Part shown: positions 34,565 to 43,808 of the stretch, one piece after another
How positions within the stretch are numbered: position 1 is the stretch's first letter
Layout of the letters: each line of letters starts with the position of its first letter
Assembly: GCA_964581815.1 (NCBI GenBank)
Contig: CAZORE010000023.1
Coordinates: 1-64,000 of the forward strand
DNA length: 64,000 nucleotides
DNA from: Trebonia sp964581815
GTDB lineage: Bacteria; Actinomycetota; Actinomycetes; Streptosporangiales; Streptosporangiaceae
Direction: 5' to 3'
The notes under the pieces: model-generated
Seen by the model: the letters and a program-made list of their open reading frames with translations, nothing else
Told to the model about the DNA's origin: nothing
Database searches by the model: none
Position numbers and translations under genes: made by a program

Positions 34565-35179
34565 ATGAGCCAGGAAAATCAGATCACGCTGCGCGGCTTC
34601 GTGACGGCGGAGCCCAAGTTCAAGCAGACCGCGGTGACGGCGACGCCGCTCGCCGAGATCAGGGTTGGCTCCACCCCGCGACGGCTTGACCGTGAGACGG
34701 GGGAGTGGCGGGAGCTGCCAACCACCTATTACACGGTGAAGTGCTGGCGACGGCTTGCCATCAATGCCGCGAGCTCGCTGCACAAGGGCGACATGGTCCT
34801 GGTGCGCGGGAGGTTCTCCGTGCATAACTGGGTCGACAGCGAGCAGCGGCCGAGGGTGACGATTGAGATCGAGGCGGACTCGCTCGGCCATGACCTCACC
34901 TACGGCTGGTCGCACTTCCTGCGCGGCTCGCACCCGGGCAACCGGGCCGGCGTCAACGCCGGTGAAACGGCGCGGCAGAACATCGGCGAGTCGGACGGGG
35001 ATTACGAGGCCGGCGACGGCCACGGGGAGTATTCTTCCGACGGCGACTGGGATGAGTCGCTGCGCGCCGTGGTCGCTACGGAGAGTCAGCCAGACCCCGC
35101 CCGTGAGGGAGACCCGGCGCTCGCCGCACTGGTTGCGGCCGGTGAGGGTGGTCTCGCCGAGTCCGAGAACCAGCCGTAA
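34565..35179 (+). CDS. ssb: Single-stranded DNA-binding protein
   Basis: 204-aa SSB. The OB-fold occupies about residues 1-110 (ITLRGFVTAEPKFKQTAVTA, YYTVKCWRRLAINAASSL, GDMVLVRGRFSV). The acidic tail is long but lacks the DDDIPF tip that recruits partner proteins, so this is probably an accessory SSB rather than the main replication one. Start ATG follows AAGGAGC. Genes usually beside the main actinobacterial ssb (rpsF, rpsR, rplI) are absent here. Regulation may run through the two palindromes upstream. Confidence 0.88.
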   Translation: MSQENQITLRGFVTAEPKFKQTAVTATPLAEIRVGSTPRRLDRETGEWRELPTTYYTVKCWRRLAINAASSLHKGDMVLVRGRFSVHNWVDSEQRPRVTIEIEADSLGHDLTYGWSHFLRGSHPGNRAGVNAGETARQNIGESDGDYEAGDGHGEYSSDGDWDESLRAVVATESQPDPAREGDPALAALVAAGEGGLAESENQP

Positions 35180-35381
35180 CGTCAGCATGGGATGCCGTGC
35201 GTCGCCATCCTCACGCCTCGTGACTAATGGAGGGGCGTGCGGCATCCGCTGAAACAGCAGCCAACCTGAGAATTCCGCGCACGCCCGAAACGTTTTGCAT
35301 TTATTGTGTTACGTAGAGTGACTTGCAAGCGCTGGGCCACCGCACATCGGGGAAGTCTAACGAAGGCGACAGGCAACGGGC

Positions 35382-36734
35382 ATGTCAGCAGTCCAGGACG
35401 CGGCGCGACAGCGTCAGCGGGAGGCCGGCGGCGGTATATCGCTGTCATGGCACTGGCCGCTATTCGACGAGCCGTTGTCGCTGATCGGCTACGTGACCGG
35501 CGTGTTCGCCTGCTACCTGGCCTTCACTGGCTGGGAGGCTACGCGGACCCCGCTCACCAGCGGTGAGCTGACCCTGTTCGCCGCGCTGATGTGTTGCGGC
35601 GCGATCTGCGTCGAGGCCACCAGGCGGCTGGGGCAGCCCACCGGGGTCTCGCGGGACCTGCTGTCCGCGTGGTGGATCCCGGTGGCGCTGCTGCTGCCGC
35701 CGCTGTACGCGCTCGCCGCGCCCGCCGTGCTCGGCCTGTTGATCTACCTGCGGGTACGTCGCGCCGCGTGGTACCGCAGGGCGTTCAGCAGCGCCGCGCT
35801 CGGCCTCGCGGGCGCGTCCGCTTCCGCGCTGTTCCGGCTGGTTACCCCGGTGACCCCGGAGGGCCGGGCCGCTATCTGGCTGACCGACCAGGGGCCGAAC
35901 TCGTGGCTGATGCGTCCGCAGCAGGCGGGTGTGGCGGTTGGCTGCGCCGTCGCCTTCGGCGTGCTCAACACGTGCCTGGTGGCGGTCGCCGCATGGCTAG
36001 TCGACCCGGACGCCCGGCTGGTCGACATGCTCTGGGACCGCGAGCGGATGCTGCTCGACCTGACCGAGACCTGTGTGGGCATCTTGGTGACGATCGCCTG
36101 CGCGCTCAGCGCGCTGTTGCTCGCTATCGCGCTGCCCCCCGTGGTCCTGCTCCAGCGCAGCCTGCTCCACTCGCAACTCAAGGCGCAGGCGCGCACCGAC
36201 CCGAAGACGGGCGTGCTGAACGCGGGCGCGTGGCAGGGAGAGGCCGACCTCGCGATCGTCAGGGCACGCCGCCGTCGCCAGCCGCTCGCGGTGCTGCTTG
36301 CCGACGTCGACCACTTCAAGGACGTCAACGACACGTACGGGCACCTCACCGGTGACGCGGTGCTCAGAACGCTTGCCGCGGAGATGCGCCAGCAGGTCCG
36401 CGAGTCCGATCTCGTCGGCCGTTTCGGCGGCGAGGAGTTCGCGATCCTGCTCAGCGGCACCACGGCGGAGGAGGCCGGCCGGGTCGCCGAGCGGATCCGG
36501 CGCGGCACGGGCGTCGTCAAGGTGCTCACCAAGGACACGATCGTGGGCGTCACCGTCTCCCTCGGCGTCGCCGTCCTCGGCGTCCACGGCGCCGACCTCA
36601 GCGAACTGCTCGACGCCGCCGACCGGGCGCTGTACCGCGCCAAGCGCACCGGCCGCGACCGCGTGTGCCTCGCCGACCCAGCCGACTCGCCCGGGCAGTT
36701 ATTCCGTGCCCTCAGGCTCCCCGCCGTCCGCTGA
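35382..36734 (+). CDS. Membrane diguanylate cyclase (GGDEF)
   Basis: 450-aa enzyme making cyclic di-GMP. About six membrane helices in residues 30-260 form a sensory module I cannot assign to a named MASE family. The GGDEF domain follows: ADVDHFKDVNDTYGH, active-site GGEEF at 349-353 and an inhibitory I-site RESD at 340-343. All catalytic features look intact, and there is no EAL domain. The 3' end overlaps the convergent sensor kinase gene by 36 bp. The signal sensed is unknown. Confidence 0.93.
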   Translation: MSAVQDAARQRQREAGGGISLSWHWPLFDEPLSLIGYVTGVFACYLAFTGWEATRTPLTSGELTLFAALMCCGAICVEATRRLGQPTGVSRDLLSAWWIPVALLLPPLYALAAPAVLGLLIYLRVRRAAWYRRAFSSAALGLAGASASALFRLVTPVTPEGRAAIWLTDQGPNSWLMRPQQAGVAVGCAVAFGVLNTCLVAVAAWLVDPDARLVDMLWDRERMLLDLTETCVGILVTIACALSALLLAIALPPVVLLQRSLLHSQLKAQARTDPKTGVLNAGAWQGEADLAIVRARRRRQPLAVLLADVDHFKDVNDTYGHLTGDAVLRTLAAEMRQQVRESDLVGRFGGEEFAILLSGTTAEEAGRVAERIRRGTGVVKVLTKDTIVGVTVSLGVAVLGVHGADLSELLDAADRALYRAKRTGRDRVCLADPADSPGQLFRALRLPAVR

Positions 36735-39080
36735 GCCCTGAAGGGTAGTCGCCCTCGGCACGCGCACGGGCAGTAGCCGGGGAGAGGTGTGGTCGCTGGG
36801 GCCCGGGTCGGCCGGCCCGCCTCCCGGCACGGGGTCGCGGCGGTCACGGCGGTTGTGGAACCAGTCCACCCGCTCCCGGCCTGACTGCCCATTCGTGACA
36901 GACGGCGCGATTCCGGTCTGGCCGGGCGTCCGCCTGGTCAGGGCGCTGCCGCCGCCTTGGCCGCCCTGCCCGCCCTCCCCGCCCAGCCCGGCCTGCGCCA
37001 CCCGCCGGCCGGGGAACGGGAGGACGGTGTGCTGGATGACGGTATCGGGCAGCCACACCAGCACGCTCAGCCCCTGCGGGTTGGCGGGGCGCAGCCGAAC
37101 CTGCACACCGTGCCGCTCGGCCAGCCGCGCCACCGCGAACAGGCCCATGTGGCGTGACACCGACACGTCGATCGCCGGCGTGCTCTGCAGCCGCCAGTTC
37201 ATCTCGGCCAGCCGCTCCTCGGGTATGCCGATTCCCTTGTCCGTGATCTCGATAAGCACGCCGCCACTGGGCAGCTCGTGACCCGATACCCGGACCGTGG
37301 TATCCGTGGGCGAGTAAAGCGTGGCGTTCTCGATCAGCTCGGCGAGCAGGTGCACGACGTCGGAGACCGCCGACCCGATGACCGCGACACCAGGCTGGAT
37401 GTTGAGCATCACGCGGTTGTAGTGCTCGATCTCCGAGGTCGCGGCCCGCGCCACGTCGGCGACGGTGACCGGGTCGCTCCATTTCCGCGCGCCCTCGTGG
37501 CCGGCGAGCAGCAGCAGGTTCTCGGAGTTGCGGCGCATCCGGGTGACCATGTGGTCGATCGAGAACAGGCTGGACAGCCGGTCGGGGTTGTCCTCGTCCT
37601 GCTCCAGCGAGTCGACCGTCCGCGCCACCCGCTCGATGAGCGTCTGGCTGCGCCGGGACAGGTTGACGAACATCGCGTTCAGACTGGTGCGCAATACGGC
37701 CTCGTTGCCCGCGAGCCGCACCGCCTCGGCGTGCACCTGGTCGAAGGCCCGGGCCACCTGGCCGATCTCATCGGAGGTCAGCACATCGATCGGCGCCACT
37801 GGGATGTCCGCGCCGACGTCCGGCGCCTCGCTCAGGCGCCTCATCCGCTCCGGGAGCTGCGAGGTGGCGATGTCGAGCGCGGCGGCCCGCAGCCGGCGCA
37901 GCGGCACCGCCAGGGACCTGGCGACGACGAGCGCCGCGATCAGCACGATCAGGAGGACGACAACGACGCTGACCGAGATGACCAGCGCGGACTCCCCGGC
38001 GCCGTGCTGGAGCGACTCGGCCCGCGCAACCGCGTCCTGAGCGATGCCCAGCTCGACGGTCTGCATCTCATCGAGCTTCTCGGAGGCGGACCCGTACCAC
38101 GACTGCGGTGCCTGGGCCACGGTGAAACCTACGGATTGCACGTTGATGTTCGGGCTGAGGAACGGGTGCTCCTCTTGATCCTGGCCGCCGATGAAGAAGA
38201 AGTCCTCGACCCGCTTCACCTGCTTCACGCCCGTCCCGGCGACGGTCGTGTTGAAGGTGTGCTGTTCGGCGGGCGTGGCGGCCGACAGGAAGGCCGTCTC
38301 GTCGGACTGCTCGGCCGACCTCGCGGAGATCAGCGCCTGGAGCACACCGTTAGAGAACAACTGCTGAGTGAAGGCGTTGAAGAAGAGACCGCGCTGCTGT
38401 GAGGACTGGTCCTTGGCCAGTGACAGCAGGTTCAGCTCCCGGACATCGATGGCGAGGCTGGCGTCAGAGGTCCCCTGCGCGAGCTCGTCATCCAGCGTGA
38501 TGAGGGAGTTGATGAGCGGCGCGTACTCGGTGATCACGCTAAGCGCGTCAATGGCCGAGCCCTTGGAATTGTCCCAGAACTGCGTTGGGACGGCGTTCTG
38601 CAGGTTCGTCAGGCTGGTGCCCAGCGCTGACCGGAGCGCGGCCACGCTGGCCTGGATGTTCGCCGGGTAAGAACCGTCAACTCCGGCGGCCAGCGCCAGG
38701 AACTGGGCGGCCTCGGCGTTGGTCTTGTCGTGCAGCGCGGTGAGGTTGCCGGTACCGCCGCCGGAGGTGAGCCCGAGCGTGGTGTCCCGCTCATTCTGCA
38801 GGTCCTGGGTCAAGATCACGTCCTGCTGTACAAGCTTGGCCAGCAGCAGCACGCGGCCGAACTGAGTCGCGCTGCTCTCGGCGTTGGCGACCTCCAGGCC
38901 GCCGAAGACCAGGCCCATGAGGAGCGCGAGGGCGATCACGGCGAACAGCCGTCGCGACACCGGCCAGTTCGACAGCGTCGTCAGCCGCGGCCGGGCGGGT
39001 CCGCCGCCGATCCGTGGCGTGACGCGGTCGCTGGCCGCACCGTTCCGCGCTCTCGCGCTGGCGGCATCATGGTTCCCCAT
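36699..39080 (-). CDS. NIT-domain sensor histidine kinase (CvnA-like, orphan)
   Basis: 793-aa membrane kinase. TM1 lies near residue 45 (RRLFAVIALALLMGLVFGGL). A NIT (nitrate/nitrite-sensing type) extracytoplasmic domain spans about 75-330 and TM2 about 345-370, followed by HAMP (VPLRRLRAAALDIA). Then come a dimerisation region (SRRSQTLIERVARTVDSLEQ, with DHMVTRMRRN) and a HATPase domain (ELIENATLYSPTDTTVRVS, DKGIGIPEERL). The tail is Gly/Pro/Arg-rich. This matches the first protein of actinobacterial conservons, but no roadblock, DUF742 or small GTPase genes follow, so it is an orphan. Confidence 0.88.
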   Translation of the reverse strand: MGNHDAASARARNGAASDRVTPRIGGGPARPRLTTLSNWPVSRRLFAVIALALLMGLVFGGLEVANAESSATQFGRVLLLAKLVQQDVILTQDLQNERDTTLGLTSGGGTGNLTALHDKTNAEAAQFLALAAGVDGSYPANIQASVAALRSALGTSLTNLQNAVPTQFWDNSKGSAIDALSVITEYAPLINSLITLDDELAQGTSDASLAIDVRELNLLSLAKDQSSQQRGLFFNAFTQQLFSNGVLQALISARSAEQSDETAFLSAATPAEQHTFNTTVAGTGVKQVKRVEDFFFIGGQDQEEHPFLSPNINVQSVGFTVAQAPQSWYGSASEKLDEMQTVELGIAQDAVARAESLQHGAGESALVISVSVVVVLLIVLIAALVVARSLAVPLRRLRAAALDIATSQLPERMRRLSEAPDVGADIPVAPIDVLTSDEIGQVARAFDQVHAEAVRLAGNEAVLRTSLNAMFVNLSRRSQTLIERVARTVDSLEQDEDNPDRLSSLFSIDHMVTRMRRNSENLLLLAGHEGARKWSDPVTVADVARAATSEIEHYNRVMLNIQPGVAVIGSAVSDVVHLLAELIENATLYSPTDTTVRVSGHELPSGGVLIEITDKGIGIPEERLAEMNWRLQSTPAIDVSVSRHMGLFAVARLAERHGVQVRLRPANPQGLSVLVWLPDTVIQHTVLPFPGRRVAQAGLGGEGGQGGQGGGSALTRRTPGQTGIAPSVTNGQSGRERVDWFHNRRDRRDPVPGGGPADPGPSDHTSPRLLPVRVPRATTLQGSADGGEPEGTE

Positions 39081-39596
39081 TGCTCATGTCCTTCGTCGAT
39101 GTGCTGCTTGCGCAAGCCCGCCGTTCACCCTCCCAGACCCCGGCATTCCTTCCTCGGTCGGCCGACAGCGCGCTACCGGGAGAGCGAACGGCCTGTTGCG
39201 TCGAGGGCGTGGCGCAGTAGAAAAGACGGGTATCGGAGACGCTACGACTTGACCTCGTTAACAAGCCAGAAAAAATTCCTTTCAATGCCATAAAAAATTG
39301 TTAACGCGCACCGTGGCCAGCAGCGGCGGCACCCCGCCGCTGCCTGCGGGCTCCGCCCCGGCAGGCCGCTGTTTAGGGGCGGATCGAAGGGATTATCGCT
39401 CAGCTCCGAGTTCCGCTCTCAAGAACTGTCAGGTTCTCTGGGTTTTCGAAATTCATGAAAATAGAATGGATGAGGAACGGAGCGGTCGACTCCATTTACG
39501 CCACCGCCGTCGTTCTCGCCCACGTGTCTGACGGGCTAGGCCACCCAGTCGCAGAGCTGTGGCGCCTCTGGCAGGCTTAAGGCGGACGGAGGTCAC
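39081..39596. other. 515-bp non-coding stretch with inverted repeat and twin hairpins
   Basis: No convincing gene. CGTTAACAA (39256-39264) and TTGTTAACG (39298-39306) are perfect 9-bp arms around a 33-nt AT-rich loop, upstream of the sensor kinase on its minus strand. Next come two strong hairpins on the plus strand: CAGCGGCGG/CCGCCGCTG with loop CACC (39321-39342), and CCTGC/GCAGG (39343-39365). The region probably holds divergent promoters for the kinase and the dehydrogenase; a small RNA or terminator is possible. Confidence 0.5.
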
Positions 39597-40625
39597 ATGG
39601 ACGAGGTCAACGTTGCGGTCATCGCCCCGATCGTGGGGCGGGACCTGTCGTTCGTGAGCGAGGTCGATCCCCGGGTCCGGGTCCTCGACGCCAACTTCGC
39701 CGCCCCGGGTCGCCGGTCGGGGCCGGGCAGTCAGGTGACGGCAGCGCCCGGCCTGCTGGCCGACATCCTTGCCCAGGCCGAGGTGCTGCTTGTCGGCTAC
39801 CCGGTCCCGGCCGGCCTCGTCGCCCGCTGCCCGCGCCTGGTGTGGGCGCATCACACCCAGGCGGGGGTCTCGAACCTGGCCGGGACCGACCTGTGGGACT
39901 CAGCGGTCACCTTGACCAGCAGCCGCGGGGCGATGGCGACCACGGCGATCGCCGAGTACGCCCTCGCCGCGGCGGCGCACTTCGCCCGGGGCCTGCACGA
40001 GGCCGCCCGCCAGAAGGCCGCGGGCCAGTTCACTCGCGAGGGTTACCAGATGCTCGCACTGCAAGGCGCGACGATGGGGGTCATCGGCCTGGGCGGTATC
40101 GGCCAGGAAGTGGCCCGGCTGTCGCGCGCGGCCGGCATGCGGGTGATCGGCACCCGCCGCTCGGTCACCGCCCCGCTGACCGAATCCGCTGGAGCGGACC
40201 TGGTACTGCCAGCCGGCCGGATCGCCGAAGTGGCCGCGGAAAGCGACTTCCTCGTCGTCTGCTCCCAGCTGACCGCCGAGACCCGCGGGTTCATCAACGC
40301 CACGGTCTTCGCGGCGATGAAGCCAGAAGCGGTGCTCATCAACGTCGCCCGTGGCGAGGAAGTCGACGAGGACGCCCTGATCGACGCGGTCACCACCGGG
40401 CGGATCCGCGGCGCCGTCCTTGACGTCTACGACGGCGAGCTCGCCGGCCGGCCACCGCGGCCGGAGCTGACCGCGCTGCCCCAGGTCCTGCTGACCCCGC
40501 ACATCTCAGGTAACGGCGACACCAGCGTGGCCGAGCCCCTGCGGGGGCTTTTCGCGGACAACCTCCGGCGGTACCTGGACGGCCAGCCTCTCCGCAACGT
40601 GGTCGACCGCGCCCGCGGCTACTAG
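39597..40625 (+). CDS. D-isomer-specific 2-hydroxyacid dehydrogenase family protein
   Basis: 342-aa NAD(P)-dependent dehydrogenase. It has the Rossmann motif GVIGLGGIGQEVARLSRAAG, catalytic Arg in NVARGEEVDEDAL, an acid in DVYDGEL and catalytic His in TPHISG, as in the D-2-hydroxyacid dehydrogenase family. ATG follows a strong GGAGGT. It stands alone between two non-coding stretches, so no pathway can be inferred; it could act on a 2-oxo acid. The following 40626-40872 holds only an AT-rich patch before the LuxR gene. Confidence 0.88.
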   Translation: MDEVNVAVIAPIVGRDLSFVSEVDPRVRVLDANFAAPGRRSGPGSQVTAAPGLLADILAQAEVLLVGYPVPAGLVARCPRLVWAHHTQAGVSNLAGTDLWDSAVTLTSSRGAMATTAIAEYALAAAAHFARGLHEAARQKAAGQFTREGYQMLALQGATMGVIGLGGIGQEVARLSRAAGMRVIGTRRSVTAPLTESAGADLVLPAGRIAEVAAESDFLVVCSQLTAETRGFINATVFAAMKPEAVLINVARGEEVDEDALIDAVTTGRIRGAVLDVYDGELAGRPPRPELTALPQVLLTPHISGNGDTSVAEPLRGLFADNLRRYLDGQPLRNVVDRARGY

Positions 40626-40872
40626 CAATAGTCACCCCGCGCGGATCGGCCGCCGCTATTTCACGTGGCAAGTCAATCGCGGTGGCCTTGGACGCTGACG
40701 GGCTGGAACTGAGCACGGTCATGCGTTTGCGCACAAATCCACAAGTCCGCGCGGGCGTCGGCCGGAAATACCCGCGACGAAGGTGCGCCTCGGCCTCGCC
40801 GGACCCTGTGTCTTAATTTAATCTTAATTTTTGGGATAGCTGTTCGCTGAACGGGCCTGGGGAGGTTTAGCG

Positions 40873-43707
40873 ATGCTCAGCACGGATGCAGATTGGCATG
40901 CCCGCGACCGGGGGGCCAACGAGAAACGCGAGGAACGCGGCAATCCGGGGGCGCGGATATTCGTCGGCCGACAGCAGGAACTGGACGCGCTAGAAGCGGC
41001 CCTGGCGGCCGCCCGAGCGGGAGAACCGCAGGTAGTAGTCGTCCAGGGGGACGCCGGGATCGGCAAGTCGTCGCTGGTCCTTGAGTTCCTTGGCCGCCAG
41101 CCGGGACTGCCCGCCGTCGTGGCCAGCGGCGAGCAGGACGAGACGGTCATGCCCTTCGGCGTTGTGCAGCAGCTGTCGGCTGAGGTCGCGGCAACGGCCT
41201 CGCCCGCGCAGGACCTGGAGCTGCTGTCCGGCGGCCCGGGCCCGAGCGCGGACCCGCTGGCGGTCGGCGTCGAGGTGCGCGCGCTGATCTTCGCGCTGCA
41301 GCACGAGCAGGCGGTCGCGGTCGTCGTGGTGGAGGACCTGCAGTGGGCCGACCTGCCGTCGGCACGGGCACTGCTGTTCGCCGTCCGGCGCCTGGGCGGG
41401 GACCGGGTGCTCGTCGTGTTCACCGGACGGCCAGGGGCGGCCGCTCAGCTCGGTGAGGGCTGGGTCCGCTTCGTCGGCGGCGACCGCCGCGCGTCGGTGC
41501 TGACCCTCGGGGGGCTCGACGCCGGCGAACTCGGCCAGCTCTGCGGGCGTCTGGGCCGGACGGGGCTTTCCGACCGGGCCGTCGGGCGGCTGGCCGACCA
41601 CACCGGCGGTAACCCGCTGCTTGCGCGCGCGCTGCTCGAAGAGCTGAGCGACGAGGAGCTTAAGGCCCAGGGCGAGTTCCTGCGTGCCCCCCGGTCGCTG
41701 GCGAGCCTGATCCTGCCGCGGCTGGCCGCGCTGTCACGGTCGGCGCGTGAGCTGGTGATCGCCGCGGCCGTGCTCGGTGACCGCGCCGCCCTCGCCGACG
41801 CCGCTCAGCTGGCGGGAACCGCTAAGCCGGTCGCGGCCCTGGAGAAGGCGGAGCGGGCCGGCCTGCTGTCCGGGCGGGACACCCCGTCGGGCCGGATGGT
41901 GGCGTTCCCGCACCTGCTGATGCGCCGGGCCATCTACTGCGATCTCGGCGCGGAGCAGCGCCGTCAGCTGCACCTGCGCGCCGCCGCCATCACCAGCGGC
42001 CAGCAGGCGCTCGCCCACCGGGTCGCCGGCGCCGACGGCCAGGATATGGCGCTGGCCGACGAGCTGTGCGCGGCGGCGGCGGCCGCCGCCGCGGCCGGCG
42101 ATCCGCTGCTGTCCGCCCGCTACCTGCAGCAGTCCGCGGCGGTGACCGAGCCGGGGCCGGAACGGGACGAGCGTGTCCTGTCCGCCTTCGAGCTGCTGGT
42201 CAGGGCGTCGGACCTGGCTGCCGCCAGCGTCATCGCGCCCCTGATCGAGCAGTTGCCCGCCGGCGCGCGGCGGGACACCGCGCTTGGCCAGTTCGCCCTG
42301 CTGGCCGCTCGCCCGGATGACGCCGAGGCCCTGCTCCGGTCGGCGTGGGACGCGCACGACAGGGACCGCGAACGAGACACCGGCGGCGAGGCCGCGCTCG
42401 GGCTCGGCATGCTGCGCAAGATGTCCGGAGCGCACGCCGAGGCCGCGCTCTGGCTGGACCGCGCTCTTGGCAGCGGCACCGGGGACGAACCCTGGTACGA
42501 CGCGGCCCGCTGTATCCGGTCATTCACGTTCGTGGTGGACGGTGCCGTCGGCCGTGCGCTCGCCATCCTCGGCGACCTGCCGGCGCGGCCCGAACTGGTG
42601 CCTGCCGCCCGGACCGACGCGCTTGCCTTCCGCGGGATGGCCCGGCTGTGGACGGCTGACCTGCCCGGGGCGGTCGGCGACCTGGGCCTGGCGGTGGACC
42701 GGATCCGCGCGGGGGTTCAGCTCCGGTTCCCCGGCCGTGCGCTCGCCTTCCTGGCGGAGGCCGAGTTCCGGCTCGGCCGCTGGGACGACGCCCGCGATCA
42801 CGCCGGCCTGGCCGTCTCCCTGGCCTGCGACGCGGACCAGGCGTACGACCTGGTCGTGGTGCACAGCGCGGCCGTCCCAGTCGCCGCCTGTCGTGGCGAC
42901 TGGGACGCGGCCGACGAGCACGCGCAGGCCGCCGAGCGCGCCGCGCACACGTTCGGCGGCTTCGCCGCCGTGCTGGCCGCCTCCGCGCGCGGGATCCTCG
43001 GCCTGGCCAGGGACGATCCGGAGGAGGTGCTGCACGGCACCGCCGTGGCCCTGGGCGCGCCGCAGGTCGACCGCTTCGATTCAGCCGGGTTCTGGTGGCG
43101 CCCGGCCCAGGCCTGGGCGCTCATCCGCACGGGCCACCTGAGCTCGGCCGAGCGCATCCTCGCGATCATGGAATCACGGGCGGCGCGCCGCGGCGAGCCT
43201 GCCGCCCAGGCCCAGACGGCGTGGCTGCGCGGTTCGCTGGCGATGGCACACGGCGACCTCGACCAGGCAGACCGGGTGCTCGGGGCCGCCCGCCGGGCCG
43301 CGGTCATCCGGTCCCTGCCGTTCCATCGCGGGCTGCTTGGCTTGCAGCACGGCCGGTGCCTGAGCCTGCTGGAACGGGGCACCGCCCAGGCGGCCGCCGA
43401 CGCGATGCTTTCCGCGCGCGACGCCTTCGGTGCCCTCGGCGCAGCGCCGTTCCTGCGCGCGAGCCAGACGGAGCTGGCAAGGACCGGCGTCCCGCCGCAG
43501 GCCCGCCGCTCCGGCGGGCCCCGGTTCACCGCCCAGGAGCTGCGGGTGGCGCGGCTGGTGGCGTCCGGGCTTTCCAACCGCGAGGTAGCGGCCCAGCTGT
43601 TTCTGAGCCCGAAGACCGTCGAGTACCACCTCGCCAATGCCTTCACCAAGCTCGGTGTGCGCAGTCGGCACCAGCTGGGCAGCTGGATCCGCGACTGGGA
43701 GACCTAG
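40873..43707 (+). CDS. LAL-type LuxR transcriptional regulator with AAA ATPase domain
   Basis: 944-aa large ATP-binding LuxR regulator. The N-terminal AAA module has RIFVGRQQELDALEAAL, Walker A GDAGIGKSS and Walker B VVVVEDLQWAD. A long helical TPR-like middle is followed by a C-terminal LuxR helix-turn-helix (FTAQELRVARLVASGLSN, then REVAAQLFLSPKTVEYHLA). Start ATG follows GGAGGT. It is the gene directly before the injection-system locus and in the same direction, but a 17-bp terminator stem separates them. It may be the locus activator, by position only. Confidence 0.9.
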   Translation: MLSTDADWHARDRGANEKREERGNPGARIFVGRQQELDALEAALAAARAGEPQVVVVQGDAGIGKSSLVLEFLGRQPGLPAVVASGEQDETVMPFGVVQQLSAEVAATASPAQDLELLSGGPGPSADPLAVGVEVRALIFALQHEQAVAVVVVEDLQWADLPSARALLFAVRRLGGDRVLVVFTGRPGAAAQLGEGWVRFVGGDRRASVLTLGGLDAGELGQLCGRLGRTGLSDRAVGRLADHTGGNPLLARALLEELSDEELKAQGEFLRAPRSLASLILPRLAALSRSARELVIAAAVLGDRAALADAAQLAGTAKPVAALEKAERAGLLSGRDTPSGRMVAFPHLLMRRAIYCDLGAEQRRQLHLRAAAITSGQQALAHRVAGADGQDMALADELCAAAAAAAAAGDPLLSARYLQQSAAVTEPGPERDERVLSAFELLVRASDLAAASVIAPLIEQLPAGARRDTALGQFALLAARPDDAEALLRSAWDAHDRDRERDTGGEAALGLGMLRKMSGAHAEAALWLDRALGSGTGDEPWYDAARCIRSFTFVVDGAVGRALAILGDLPARPELVPAARTDALAFRGMARLWTADLPGAVGDLGLAVDRIRAGVQLRFPGRALAFLAEAEFRLGRWDDARDHAGLAVSLACDADQAYDLVVVHSAAVPVAACRGDWDAADEHAQAAERAAHTFGGFAAVLAASARGILGLARDDPEEVLHGTAVALGAPQVDRFDSAGFWWRPAQAWALIRTGHLSSAERILAIMESRAARRGEPAAQAQTAWLRGSLAMAHGDLDQADRVLGAARRAAVIRSLPFHRGLLGLQHGRCLSLLERGTAQAAADAMLSARDAFGALGAAPFLRASQTELARTGVPPQARRSGGPRFTAQELRVARLVASGLSNREVAAQLFLSPKTVEYHLANAFTKLGVRSRHQLGSWIRDWET

Positions 43708-43708
43708 G

Positions 43709-43745
43709 AGCCGGGGTTCCCTAGGTTCCCTAGGGAACCCCGGCT
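43709..43745. terminator. 17-bp stem-loop terminator after the LuxR gene
   Basis: AGCCGGGGTTCCCTAGG (43709-43725), loop TTC, and the exact complement (43729-43745), beginning 1 bp after the regulator's stop. It separates the regulator from the injection-system operon, whose promoter should lie in 43746-43808. Confidence 0.8.
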
Positions 43746-43808
43746 AGGGACAAACCCGGGGAAATCCCGGTGGCTGCCCAGGCCGGCGGATCCATACCCT
43801 GCGTTACT

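Noticed and set aside
39298..39531. 77-aa open frame in the 515-bp non-coding region
   Set aside because: Starts inside an inverted-repeat arm, crosses two hairpins, has no ribosome-binding site and no recognisable sequence.
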